The notes under the pieces are model-generated. The model had not been told where the DNA came from. It saw nothing but the letters and a program-made list of their open reading frames with translations, and made no database searches. The position numbers were made by a program, and so were the translations under genes. 14,446 nt of DNA. It comes from an uncultured Eubacteriales bacterium (GTDB lineage Bacteria; Bacillota; Clostridia; Christensenellales; Aristaeellaceae). The DNA lies in NCBI GenBank assembly GCA_900553905.1, contig USFL01000013.1, forward strand, positions 1 through 14,446. The letters are read 5' to 3'. This document shows, in pieces, positions 1 through 7,300 of this stretch (the first letter of the stretch is position 1; each line of letters opens with the position of its first letter).

Positions 1-61
1 GTCTCAGGCGAAAGCTTTGCGCCGCGTGCGCCAAATCAACCGAGAAGGAGGAACCATCCTC

Positions 62-751
62 ATGGGAATCATGACCGTTTTCAAAGCGCGCAGCGCCGCC
101 GCAAAGCTCTCCAAGGGCGATACGGAGGGCGCGATGCGCCTGTATAAAGAAGCCATTGACGAAGGCTTGCAGGATGTACGCAACATTCTGACCTACACCG
201 TGCTGCTCATCCGCGCCGGACGTTATCAGGAGGCGCGCGATCTGCTGGTGAAGATCCAGAAATACCCCATGGCCGACAGCACCCGCTGCCAGCTGTTTGT
301 CAACTATGCCTCCTGCGTTTACAAGATGGGCGAGCTTGAAAAGGGCATCGCGCTTCTGGAGCGCCAGCACGCCAAGCAGCCCAGCGGCCTGGTCTATGAA
401 ACGCTGGGCTATCTCTACGTGGAGGCGGGCGACTACGAAAAGGCTCTGGCCTTCAACACCGAAGCCTACGAATACGACGACGAGGACAGCATCACCCTGG
501 ATAACCTGGCCCAGACCTATTACCGCCTGGGCAACGACAAGGCTAAGGCCCGCGAATTTTTCCAAAAGGCCATCGAGCTCAAGCCCACGCAGATTGACAC
601 GCTCTACTTCCTGGCCCAGTACGATATTGAGGAGGGCAACAAGGACGCGGCGCGTGAGAAGCTGGAAAAGGCATTGAAGGGCCGTTTTTCGCCCCTCAAC
701 TACGCCACGCGCGAAATGGTGCAGGCCTCGCTGGACAGCCTGCAAGGCTGA
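62..751 (+). CDS. TPR-repeat protein
   Basis: A 229-residue soluble protein made almost entirely of tetratricopeptide repeats, a helical scaffold for protein-protein contacts. About six repeats can be seen, near residues 9-35, 43-64, 77-105, 111-140, 145-176 and 180-208. The clearest are the fourth (LGYLYVEAGDYEKALAFNTEA) and the fifth (LAQTYYRLGN then AREFFQKAIELKP), with the usual small/aromatic pattern. There is no signal peptide, convincing membrane segment or catalytic domain, so it should be cytoplasmic. The ATG at 62 was chosen because AAGGAGG (45-51) lies 10 nt upstream; an upstream in-frame TTG at 17 has no such site. The GIM/M at codon 4 is a less likely alternative start. The gene ends at a strong terminator and faces the ABC genes convergently. 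No promoter is seen in the 61 bases before it, so it may belong to an operon lying to the left. The partner is unknown. Confidence 0.88.
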   Translation: MGIMTVFKARSAAAKLSKGDTEGAMRLYKEAIDEGLQDVRNILTYTVLLIRAGRYQEARDLLVKIQKYPMADSTRCQLFVNYASCVYKMGELEKGIALLERQHAKQPSGLVYETLGYLYVEAGDYEKALAFNTEAYEYDDEDSITLDNLAQTYYRLGNDKAKAREFFQKAIELKPTQIDTLYFLAQYDIEEGNKDAAREKLEKALKGRFSPLNYATREMVQASLDSLQG

Positions 752-769
752 AGCCGGGGCACACATTCA

Positions 770-814
770 AAAAGCACAGCCGGTTTTCCGTCGGGATAAA
801 CCGGCTGTGCTTTT
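770..814. terminator. Bidirectional intrinsic terminator
   Basis: A perfect 17-bp inverted repeat (AAAAGCACAGCCGGTTT at 770-786, its complement at 798-814) with an 11-nt loop. The + strand copy ends in TTTT with further T-runs (823-827), and the - strand copy ends in TTTTT. It lies 18 nt after the TPR stop and 14 nt after the stop of the convergent ABC gene, so it probably terminates both transcripts. Confidence 0.92.
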
Positions 815-828
815 GCGTATCTTTTTCC

Positions 829-2601
829 CTATTCAAACTGTGCGGCGTACAGCCGGTAGTACACCCCGCGCCGCGCCATCAATTCCTCGTGGGTGCCCTG
901 CTCCACCACGTCCCCATGCTCCATCACCAAAATCCGGTCCGCGTGCTGGATGGTGGACAGCCGGTGCGCGATCACGAAGGAGGTCTTTCCCTTCATCAAC
1001 TCCTGCATGGCCCGCTGCACCTTTTGCTCGGTGTTGGTATCGACGTTGCTGGTGGCTTCGTCCAGAATGAGCATCTGGGTATCGTAGAGCATGGCGCGGG
1101 CAATGGTGAGCAGCTGCTTCTGCCCCTTGCTGATGTTGCCGCCGTCCTCGCTGATCACGGTGTCGTAGCCCTGGGGCAGGCGCATGATGTAGCTGTGGAT
1201 GCGGGCGGCCTTGGCGGCGGCCACCACCTCCTCCATAGTGGCGCCCTCCTTGCCATAGGCAATATTCTCAAAAACGGTGCCGCCAAATACCCAGGTGTCC
1301 TGCAGCACCATCGCATAGGCCCTCCGCAGGGAATCGCGGGTCACCCTGCGCACCTCGTGGCCATCCACCAGAATTTCTCCGCGGTCCACGTCGTAAAAGC
1401 GCATGAGCAGGTTGATGAGGGTGGTTTTGCCCGCCCCCGTATGGCCTACGATGGCGATGGTCTGCCCCGGCTCGGCCTTCAGGTTCAAATCATGCAGCAC
1501 GGTTTTGCCCGGCGTATAGCCAAAGCTGACGTGTCTGGCCTCCACGTCCCCTTCCACCTGCGTAAGCACTTCCGCATCCGGCGCGTCCGCCAGCTCCTCC
1601 GCCTCGTCCAGCAGCATGAACACCCGCTCGGCCGCAGCCAGCGCGGAATAAATCTCGTTGATGATGTTGGCGATTTCGTTGATCGGTCCGCAGAACTTGC
1701 GGGAGTAGAGCACGAAGGAGGAAATCTGCTCCATGCCCACCCCGCCCAGCAGGTAGAGCGCGGCGCCCACCATGCCGATGAGGGACAGGCCCAGGTTGTT
1801 GATCATGTTGATGGTGGGGCCGGTGGTCATGCCCAGCGCGTCCGCGTCGCGGTAGGCGTCGGCGGCCTCGCGGTTGATGGCGCTGAAATCCCGGCAGGCG
1901 TCGCTTTCGTAGGCATAGGCCAGAATGGTCTTTTGACCGGAGAACATCTCCTCGACATAACCGTTCATCCTGCCGTAGGCCGCGCTGCGCCGGGCGTAGA
2001 GCGGCCGGGTTTTCCTGCCCATGTAGCGGGTGAACGCAACGGCCAGCGGCATCGTCACGCACAGGCACAGCACCATGGGCGGCGAGATGAAGCACATCAT
2101 CAAAAACGAGCCGCCCACGGTGATCACGCTGGTCAGGATCTGAATCAGATCGGCGGAAAGGCTGGTGGTAACCACGTCGATGTCATAGGACACGCGGCTG
2201 ATGATATCGCCGGCCTGATTGCGGTCAAAATAGCTGACCGGCAGGGCCATGAGCTTGGCAAACACGTCCTGCCGCATCTTCCGGGCAACCCTCCGGCCCA
2301 TGCGCATCATGCCCTGCGTGGCCAGAAAGGACATGATATTGCTGAACAGATAGGCCGTCAGCATCAGGCCCGCGTAGAAAGCGACCGTATCAAAATCCAC
2401 CTGTCCCTTGCCCACGGCCGCGCCGATGGCCTTGCCGGCAAAGGTGGGCCCCAGGAGGTTGCCCACGTTGCTGATGAGCGTCAGCATCAGCAAAGCCAGC
2501 ACTACGTAGCGGTAGTTCATCACATATTTCAGGATGCGAAGCGTCGTTCCCTTCGCGTTCTTGGGCCGTTCCTTTTTGGCCCCCAGGCCTCTGGGCGGCA
2601 T
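829..2601 (-). CDS. ABC exporter half-transporter (consensus-site subunit)
   Basis: A fused permease-ATPase of the type I (MsbA/BmrCD/LmrCD-like) exporter fold, 590 residues from the chosen start. The membrane domain occupies about 1-325 and the ATPase about 350-590. Visible motifs are Walker A GHTGAGKT (386-393), Q-loop Q434, signature ISKGQ (490-494, degenerate from LSGGQ), Walker B ending D514-E515 with the catalytic Glu intact, D-loop SNVD (518-521) and H-loop H546. The start is set by AGGAGG (2611-2616 on the complementary strand), which is 9 nt from the ATG at 2601. An ATG three codons earlier (2610) abuts that site and is unlikely. The gene lies about 20 nt behind the partner half-transporter and is surely co-transcribed with it. 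The intact Glu and His here complement the defects in the partner, as in heterodimeric exporters such as TM287/288. The substrate is unknown; multidrug or lipid-like compounds are typical of the family. Confidence 0.93.
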   Translation of the reverse strand: MPPRGLGAKKERPKNAKGTTLRILKYVMNYRYVVLALLMLTLISNVGNLLGPTFAGKAIGAAVGKGQVDFDTVAFYAGLMLTAYLFSNIMSFLATQGMMRMGRRVARKMRQDVFAKLMALPVSYFDRNQAGDIISRVSYDIDVVTTSLSADLIQILTSVITVGGSFLMMCFISPPMVLCLCVTMPLAVAFTRYMGRKTRPLYARRSAAYGRMNGYVEEMFSGQKTILAYAYESDACRDFSAINREAADAYRDADALGMTTGPTINMINNLGLSLIGMVGAALYLLGGVGMEQISSFVLYSRKFCGPINEIANIINEIYSALAAAERVFMLLDEAEELADAPDAEVLTQVEGDVEARHVSFGYTPGKTVLHDLNLKAEPGQTIAIVGHTGAGKTTLINLLMRFYDVDRGEILVDGHEVRRVTRDSLRRAYAMVLQDTWVFGGTVFENIAYGKEGATMEEVVAAAKAARIHSYIMRLPQGYDTVISEDGGNISKGQKQLLTIARAMLYDTQMLILDEATSNVDTNTEQKVQRAMQELMKGKTSFVIAHRLSTIQHADRILVMEHGDVVEQGTHEELMARRGVYYRLYAAQFE

Positions 2602-2622
2602 TTCGCTCATCCTCCTTCCGCG

Positions 2623-4371
2623 TTACGCCAGCGCGCCCATCTGCGTCTGATAGATCTCCAGATAGGCGGGGCAGGTCTTGAGAAGCTCCCGGTGGGTTCC
2701 ATAGCCGATGCACCGGCCATTGTCCATCACCAGGATGTGCGTCATGGACTGGATGGAGCTGACCCGCTGAGCCACCATGATGGTGGTGGAATCGCGGTGG
2801 CGCTCAAAGATCGCCTTGCGCAGCGCCGCGTCGGTCTTGTAGTCCAGGGCGGAGGACGAATCATCCAAAATGAGGATTTCCGGGTTTCCGGCCAGCGCGC
2901 GGGAGATGAGCAGCCGCTGCCGCTGCCCGCCCGACAGGTTCGCGCCCTTGATATCGGCCCGGTAATCCAGCCCTTCCTCCAGCGAGTCGACGTACTCTGC
3001 GGCCACCGCGTCCTCCACCGCGCGGGTCAGCGCGGTATCGTCCAGCTCCCGGCCGAAGCGGATGTTTTCCCGCAGCGTGTTGTAAAATACCATATCGTTC
3101 TGGAACACCACGCCAAACTTGCGGTGCAGCTCATCCTTTTCATAGGTGCGCACATCCCGCCCGTCCACGAATACGCCGCCGTCCTCCACGTCGTAAAAGC
3201 GCATGAGCAGGTTGATGAGGGTGCTCTTGCCGCAGCCGGTGGGGCCGATGATGCCCAGGCTTTCGCCGCGCTTGAGGGCGAAGCTGATGTCATAGAGGCA
3301 TTGCTCGCGCTCGCCGCCGGCCAGTGAATGCTCCGTTGCCGGGCCATAGCTGAAATTGACATGCTCGAAGCGGATGAATTCGTCGCCGGAGGGAGTGCGC
3401 GCTTCCTCCGGGGCCAGAACGCGCTGGTCCGGCCCGACGTCCAGCACCTGCGCGATGCGGTTGGCCGACGCGCTGGCCTTGCTGATCATGATGAAGATGC
3501 GGTTGACGCCCATCACGCCCTGCAGCACCATGTTGAAATACGTCAGAAACGCCAGGATAACGCCCGGCTTGATCTGCCCGCTGTCCACCCTTGCCGCGCC
3601 CAGCCATACCACCAACGTAAGGCCGATGTTGAGGCACATCTGCATCAGCGGACCGGGAATGGCCATGATGGTGCTGGCCTTGATGTCCGCGCGGGTCATG
3701 GCCTCGTTGCTGCGCTCGAAACGCCGCTTTTCGTATTCGGTTTTGGACAGCGCCTTCACCACGCGGATGCCGGAGATGTCCTCGCGCATCACGCGCACCA
3801 CGTCGTCCAGGCGCTCCTGCACCCTGCGGTAGAGCGGGATGCCATAGCGGGAAACGCCCAAGATGACCACGATCAAAATGGGCACCAGCACGCACAGAAT
3901 GGCCGAGAGCGCCGCATCCATCATCAGCGTCACGGCGATGCCGCCCAGCAGCATCATCGGCACGCGCACGCACAGGGTTTGCAGCGTCTGCACGCAGGAC
4001 TGCACGTTGTAGCTGTCGCTGGTCATGCGGCTGATGAGGCTGGGCAGGCCGAAGGCGTCAAACTGCGCGCCGGAGAGGTTGGCCGTTTTGGTAAACAGGT
4101 CCTGCCGGATATCGTAGGACACGTTATGCGCATTGTCGATGGCCATGCGGTTGGCCCAGACGTTGAGCTGGCGGGTGATGAGCGCCGTGGCGATCATCAG
4201 AAGGCCCCAGAGGATCACCTGCCGCATCTGCCCCAGGGGTACCACCTCGTCGATCAGGTGTTCCAGAATATAGGGAATCATCAATTCCGTCACCGCGCCC
4301 AGGAGCTTGACCGTCATGGAAGAGGCGATTCTGCTCGCATAGACCTTCATGTAACGGAAAATCATCCTCAT
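2623..4371 (-). CDS. ABC exporter half-transporter (degenerate-site subunit)
   Basis: A 582-residue fused permease-ATPase and partner of the next gene. The membrane domain is about 1-310, with helices near 18-40, 53-75, 132-175 and 245-290. The ATPase is about 332-575, with Walker A GPTGCGKS (376-383), Q-loop Q424 and a canonical signature LSGGQ (479-483). The Walker B reads LILDD, so the catalytic Glu is Asp504, and the H-loop His is Gln535 (VAQR). These two substitutions are the hallmark of the non-hydrolysing site in heterodimeric exporters of the TM287/288, BmrCD and LmrCD type. The start at 4371 overlaps the MarR stop as ATGA and has GGGGAGG about 9 nt upstream, which indicates translational coupling. 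A longer in-frame extension to 4530 is antisense-like Arg/Gly/Ala-rich sequence inside the MarR gene and was not used. A short insertion (about 344-358) follows the A-loop Tyr342. Confidence 0.93.
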   Translation of the reverse strand: MRMIFRYMKVYASRIASSMTVKLLGAVTELMIPYILEHLIDEVVPLGQMRQVILWGLLMIATALITRQLNVWANRMAIDNAHNVSYDIRQDLFTKTANLSGAQFDAFGLPSLISRMTSDSYNVQSCVQTLQTLCVRVPMMLLGGIAVTLMMDAALSAILCVLVPILIVVILGVSRYGIPLYRRVQERLDDVVRVMREDISGIRVVKALSKTEYEKRRFERSNEAMTRADIKASTIMAIPGPLMQMCLNIGLTLVVWLGAARVDSGQIKPGVILAFLTYFNMVLQGVMGVNRIFIMISKASASANRIAQVLDVGPDQRVLAPEEARTPSGDEFIRFEHVNFSYGPATEHSLAGGEREQCLYDISFALKRGESLGIIGPTGCGKSTLINLLMRFYDVEDGGVFVDGRDVRTYEKDELHRKFGVVFQNDMVFYNTLRENIRFGRELDDTALTRAVEDAVAAEYVDSLEEGLDYRADIKGANLSGGQRQRLLISRALAGNPEILILDDSSSALDYKTDAALRKAIFERHRDSTTIMVAQRVSSIQSMTHILVMDNGRCIGYGTHRELLKTCPAYLEIYQTQMGALA

Positions 4372-4859
4372 GCAGGTCCGCCTCCCCGCTTCCGCGCCTC
4401 TTCTGCGGCAAGCCTTCCTTTCACGTTGGGAAAGCCCGCCCGCCATTCCTCCCGGCAGCGCGGCTCCAGCACCGCAAGCAGGCGTGCCAGCTCCTCCTGC
4501 TCGGCAGGGGTGAGGGGCTCCAGAAGCCATTCATAGAACAGTTCCTCCAGATGCGATTTGGAGTTTTTCAGCTCGTCGGCCTTTTCGGTGGCGTAGAGCA
4601 GACGGCTGCGCTTATCGGCGGGATTGGTTTCCCGGCGCAGGTAGCCCTTGGCCTCCAGCCGCGCAAACTGCCGCGCCGCCGCGCCCTTGTCGATTTCCAG
4701 GCGCTGGCACACCTCCGCCTGCGTGATGCCCGGATGGCGGCGCACCATCTGGATGAGATCAAATTCCGAAGCCCCGATGCCCGCCTGGCGCATGGTGCGC
4801 GTAGCAAACCTGCCCACGCCGCGCGCAATGATGGAAATTCTCCGCTGGGTAACGTCCAT
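4368..4859 (-). CDS. MarR-family transcriptional regulator
   Basis: A 163-residue winged-helix repressor, the usual size for MarR proteins, which act as dimers and release DNA on binding small aromatic or phenolic ligands or on oxidation. The helix-turn-helix spans about 45-74 (ITQAEVCQRLEID followed by recognition helix KGAAARQFARLEAKGYL). The wing follows, with the conserved D82-x-R84 (NPADKRSR). The flanking N- and C-terminal helices would form the dimer interface. The ATG at 4859 was chosen because GGAGG (4869-4873 on the complementary strand) lies 9 nt upstream. A TTG at 4892 would give 11 more residues but lies within the operator and has no ribosome site. It is the first gene of a MarR-ABC-ABC operon, a common autoregulated efflux arrangement. 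The single Cys near residue 51 could matter for redox sensing, but that is conjecture. Confidence 0.93.
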   Translation of the reverse strand: MDVTQRRISIIARGVGRFATRTMRQAGIGASEFDLIQMVRRHPGITQAEVCQRLEIDKGAAARQFARLEAKGYLRRETNPADKRSRLLYATEKADELKNSKSHLEELFYEWLLEPLTPAEQEELARLLAVLEPRCREEWRAGFPNVKGRLAAEEARKRGGGPA

Positions 4860-4877
4860 GTCGGATATCCTCCGAAA

Positions 4878-4895
4878 TAGATGATATATCAACTA
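4878..4895. promoter_or_regulatory. Probable MarR operator
   Basis: TAGATGATATATCAACTA is an 18-bp near-perfect palindrome (8 of 9 pairs match) around the perfect 10-bp core TGATATATCA (4882-4891). It covers the predicted transcription start of the MarR-ABC operon and lies about 19 nt before the MarR start codon. Length and symmetry are typical of MarR-family operators, so autorepression is expected. The 12-mer AAATAGATGATA at 4875-4886 recurs at 4896-4907, 21 bp away on the same face of the helix and over the -10 box, and may be a second half-site. Confidence 0.68.
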
Positions 4896-4901
4896 AAATA
4901 G

Positions 4902-4929
4902 ATGATAGCACAGCTTTTGCCTCTGTCAA
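4902..4929 (-). promoter_or_regulatory. Promoter of marR-ABC operon
   Basis: Read on the - strand, a perfect TTGACA -35 (4924-4929) is followed by a 16-bp spacer and TATCAT as the -10 (4902-4907). This predicts a start near 4895, inside the operator, giving a leader of about 36 nt that carries the GGAGG site. Confidence 0.78.
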
Positions 4930-4931
4930 CG

Positions 4932-4966
4932 ATAAAATTTTTGACCCTCATATTCGGAAATTTTAT
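4932..4966. repeat. AT-rich inverted repeat between divergent promoters
   Basis: ATAAAATTT (4932-4940) is repeated in inverted orientation as AAATTTTAT (4958-4966) with a 17-bp spacer. The arms sit just outside the -35 boxes of the two divergent promoters, 2 nt from one and 7 nt from the other. They could be UP-elements for RNA polymerase alpha subunits or half-sites of a shared regulator. The sequence shows only the symmetry. Confidence 0.5.
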
Positions 4967-4973
4967 TAGGGGA

Positions 4974-5001
4974 TTGAATTGGCAAAAAATAGGCCTATAA
5001 T
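4974..5001 (+). promoter_or_regulatory. Promoter of the FMN/FAD reductase gene
   Basis: TTGAAT (-35, 4974-4979), a 16-bp spacer and a perfect TATAAT (-10, 4996-5001). The start would be near 5008, in a small palindrome TTACTGTAA (5004-5012). The leader of about 40 nt ends in AAGGAGG (5031-5037), 10 nt before the ATG. Confidence 0.78.
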
Positions 5002-5047
5002 TGTTACTGTAAGGGTTTCACCAACGAATCAAGGAGGTTGATATCGT

Positions 5048-7225
5048 ATGAAAAAGGTCTTTTCCCTGGTATTGGCGCTTGCGGTGTGCCTGGCCGCGGT
5101 CGGGTATGCCGAGGGCGCCGCATACGTCCCCGGCACCTACAGCGCTTCATCCGCAGGCTTCCATAGCGACGTGACGGTAACTGTCACGGTGGATGAAACC
5201 TCCATCACCGAAGTCACGCTGGATGTTTCGGGCGAGACGGAGGGCATCGGCGCGGCCGCGGGGGATGCCCTGGCCGGCCAGATTCTGGAGGCCCAGAGCG
5301 CCGAAATCGATGGCGTGAGCGGCGCGACGGTCACCAGCAGCGCCGCCAAGGTAGCCCTGACGGCCTGCCTGGCCGAGGCCACCGGCGAGAAGGGCGAAAA
5401 GGCGCCTGTGGCCGACGGAACCTACAGCGGCACGGCTCCCAGCTTCGGCTTCCTCACCCAGATGACCTGCGACGTGACGTTCGAGGACGGCGCGATCACT
5501 TCCATCGAAGTGGTCGAAGAAAGCGACAGCGCCACCGGCGAATGGTTTGCCAACGCCGAGGAGCTGCTCATTCCCCGCATTCTGGACAGCCAGTCTCTGG
5601 CCGTGGACGCCATCACCGGCGCGACCACATCCTCCAACGCCATCAAGAGCTGCGTGGCTGCCGCCATCGACGCGGCGGGCGGCAACAGCGCCCAGTGGCA
5701 TGACCCCATCGAGAAAAAGACCGATACCGTGCGCATCGAGGATTACGACGTGATCGTGGTGGGCATGGGCGGCTCCGGCGTGATGTCCTACTGCGCGGCG
5801 GCCGAGCAGGGCGCGAGCGTGTTCGGCATCGAGGCGGCCGGCAAGATCGGCGGCGACTCGGTGTGCACCTATGGTCCCATGGCGCTCAACAGCGAGTACC
5901 TGAAAGAAACCTTCACCAACGGCGAGGACTACATCGACGAGGATGCCGTCTACAACACCTGGATTGAATACGTGGGCAGCGAGGACAAGGCCGACGTAAT
6001 TCACAAGGCCGTCTACCAGTCCGGCTCCGCGCTGGATTACTACGTGGAGAACTTCGGTTTCGAGTTCGAGGGGCTGGGCCTGCTGGGCAGCTTCGTGGTG
6101 CCCGAATGGACGCAGCTGTGGTGCGTCTATTCCGCCGACGACGACAACACCTCCTGGAATGTGCTGGGACCGAACAAGACCTTCCAGTTCCTGCGCGCGT
6201 TGGACATCGCCAACGGCATGAACGAGAAGAACCAGTACATGACCGAGCTGACCGCCACCAGCCTGATCTTCGACGAGGACGGCAAGGCCATTGGCGTCAA
6301 TGCCGAATACTATGACGGCACCGCCTATGAAATCTATGGCAAGACCATCATCCTGGCCACCGGCGGTTTCCTGGGCAACGAGGACATGATGAAGGAGTAT
6401 CTGGGTTCCACCATATGCACCATCGGCGACATCGTCAACGACGGCACGGGTATCCAGATGGGCATTTCTGCCGGCGGCGCCACGTACATGATGGGCACGC
6501 TGCCGATGGTCCACATCTCCCAGGTGCCCAACCTGATCCGCAACGATGACCTGACCGCCGACCAGAAGGCCATCCTCTCCGCGCTGGCGCTGACCACCGA
6601 TCAGACCATGGTGACCACCGAGGGCAACCTGTGGGGCAACACCAACCAGAGCGGCACCGAGGAGGAGGGCATCACGGTGGAAATCGTGTTTGCGCCCGAG
6701 TTCCGCTACTACGTGGTCTACAGCCAGGAGGATATCGACGCGATTCGTGAAACCGGCCTGACCGAGACGCAGGCCGCCGCCACCTCCCAGTTCATGGGTC
6801 AGGGCGGCACGCTTCCCGCCGCCGGCACGCCTGTGGCCGATATCGACACCATCCTGACCGTGGGCGAGGAGTACGGCAACGTGATCAAGGCCGACAGCCT
6901 CTCCGCGCTGGCCGCCGCCATCGGCTGCAACGAGGAGAATCTGAGCACAGCGCTGGAGGGCGTGGACACCACCTACTACGCCGTGAGCTGCAACAGCTAC
7001 GCCTACGCCACCGTGGGCGGCCTGGACGTGGACGCCAACATGAACGTGCTGCGCGAGGATGGCACGGCGATTGAAAACCTCTTCGCCGTGGGCCAGGATT
7101 CCGAGGGCGTATGCAACGTGGACGGCAAGGCCTACACGCCGTGGGGCGGCCAGGCGCAGTCCTGGACGTTCGTCTCCGGCCAGATTGCAGGCCAGCAGGC
7201 TGCCGCCGTGGCGACGGCTGAATAA
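5048..7225 (+). CDS. Secreted flavoprotein reductase, two FMN-binding domains plus FAD domain
   Basis: A 725-residue exported protein of the fumarate/urocanate reductase-like superfamily, which passes electrons from covalent FMN to FAD and then to a small organic acceptor outside the cell. A signal peptide (about 1-21, MKKVFSLVLA... ending near GYA) is present, with no lipobox. FMN_bind domain 1 is about 25-112 and domain 2 about 122-210. Each has the ApbE flavinylation motif DxxS/TGAT: D88-T94 (DGVSGAT) and D187-T193 (DAITGAT). The FAD domain starts at about 232 with YDVIVVGMGGSG (GxGxxG at 239-244) and has ATGGF at 437-441. The C-terminal segment has the family's GLD.D..M.VL and GQIAG landmarks, but the His-Thr-x-GG and Arg-x-GG residues that bind fumarate are not seen (YATVGG 653-658, TPWGG 697-701). 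The acceptor is therefore probably not fumarate. No ApbE, membrane quinol oxidase or Rnf gene lies nearby, so maturation and electron supply must come from elsewhere. Confidence 0.88.
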   Translation: MKKVFSLVLALAVCLAAVGYAEGAAYVPGTYSASSAGFHSDVTVTVTVDETSITEVTLDVSGETEGIGAAAGDALAGQILEAQSAEIDGVSGATVTSSAAKVALTACLAEATGEKGEKAPVADGTYSGTAPSFGFLTQMTCDVTFEDGAITSIEVVEESDSATGEWFANAEELLIPRILDSQSLAVDAITGATTSSNAIKSCVAAAIDAAGGNSAQWHDPIEKKTDTVRIEDYDVIVVGMGGSGVMSYCAAAEQGASVFGIEAAGKIGGDSVCTYGPMALNSEYLKETFTNGEDYIDEDAVYNTWIEYVGSEDKADVIHKAVYQSGSALDYYVENFGFEFEGLGLLGSFVVPEWTQLWCVYSADDDNTSWNVLGPNKTFQFLRALDIANGMNEKNQYMTELTATSLIFDEDGKAIGVNAEYYDGTAYEIYGKTIILATGGFLGNEDMMKEYLGSTICTIGDIVNDGTGIQMGISAGGATYMMGTLPMVHISQVPNLIRNDDLTADQKAILSALALTTDQTMVTTEGNLWGNTNQSGTEEEGITVEIVFAPEFRYYVVYSQEDIDAIRETGLTETQAAATSQFMGQGGTLPAAGTPVADIDTILTVGEEYGNVIKADSLSALAAAIGCNEENLSTALEGVDTTYYAVSCNSYAYATVGGLDVDANMNVLREDGTAIENLFAVGQDSEGVCNVDGKAYTPWGGQAQSWTFVSGQIAGQQAAAVATAE

Positions 7226-7259
7226 GGCAGCACCCTGAACCGGATTTTCTCAAAAACAC

Positions 7260-7300
7260 GGGCGCGCCGTATCCGATACCATTCGGATACGGCGCGTCTC
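7260..7300. repeat. 41-bp hairpin repeat, left copy
   Basis: A perfect 14-bp stem (CGCGCCGTATCCGA at 7263-7276, complement at 7283-7296) with loop TACCAT, extendable by GGG/TCT. It starts 34 nt after the reductase stop and could end that transcript, though no T-run follows directly. The same 41 bases recur exactly at 7472-7512, bracketing the 160-bp block. Confidence 0.85.

Noticed and set aside
889..3327. 812-codon open frame on the + strand opposite the ABC genes, and similar long antisense frames (3328-4536 +, 5147-6514 -, 11202-12029 -, 12210-12992 -)
   Set aside because: These are high-GC shadows of well-supported genes. Their translations are rich in His, Gln, Gly, Ala and Arg and show no domain, and they lack proper ribosome sites.
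4368..4530. N-terminal extension of the 2623-4371 ABC gene up to 4530
   Set aside because: It lies inside the MarR gene in another frame, encodes Gly/Ala/Arg-rich sequence unlike any exporter N-terminus, and the ATGA-coupled start at 4371 has a good ribosome site.
4902..5047. Riboswitch in the leader of the reductase gene
   Set aside because: The predicted leader is only about 40 nt and has no stable stem or conserved aptamer-like sequence.
5048..7225. Lipoprotein signal from the Cys at residue 14 of the reductase
   Set aside because: The Cys lies within the hydrophobic core (LALAVCLAAV), too early and without the lipobox context. A standard signal peptidase I site near residue 21 fits better.
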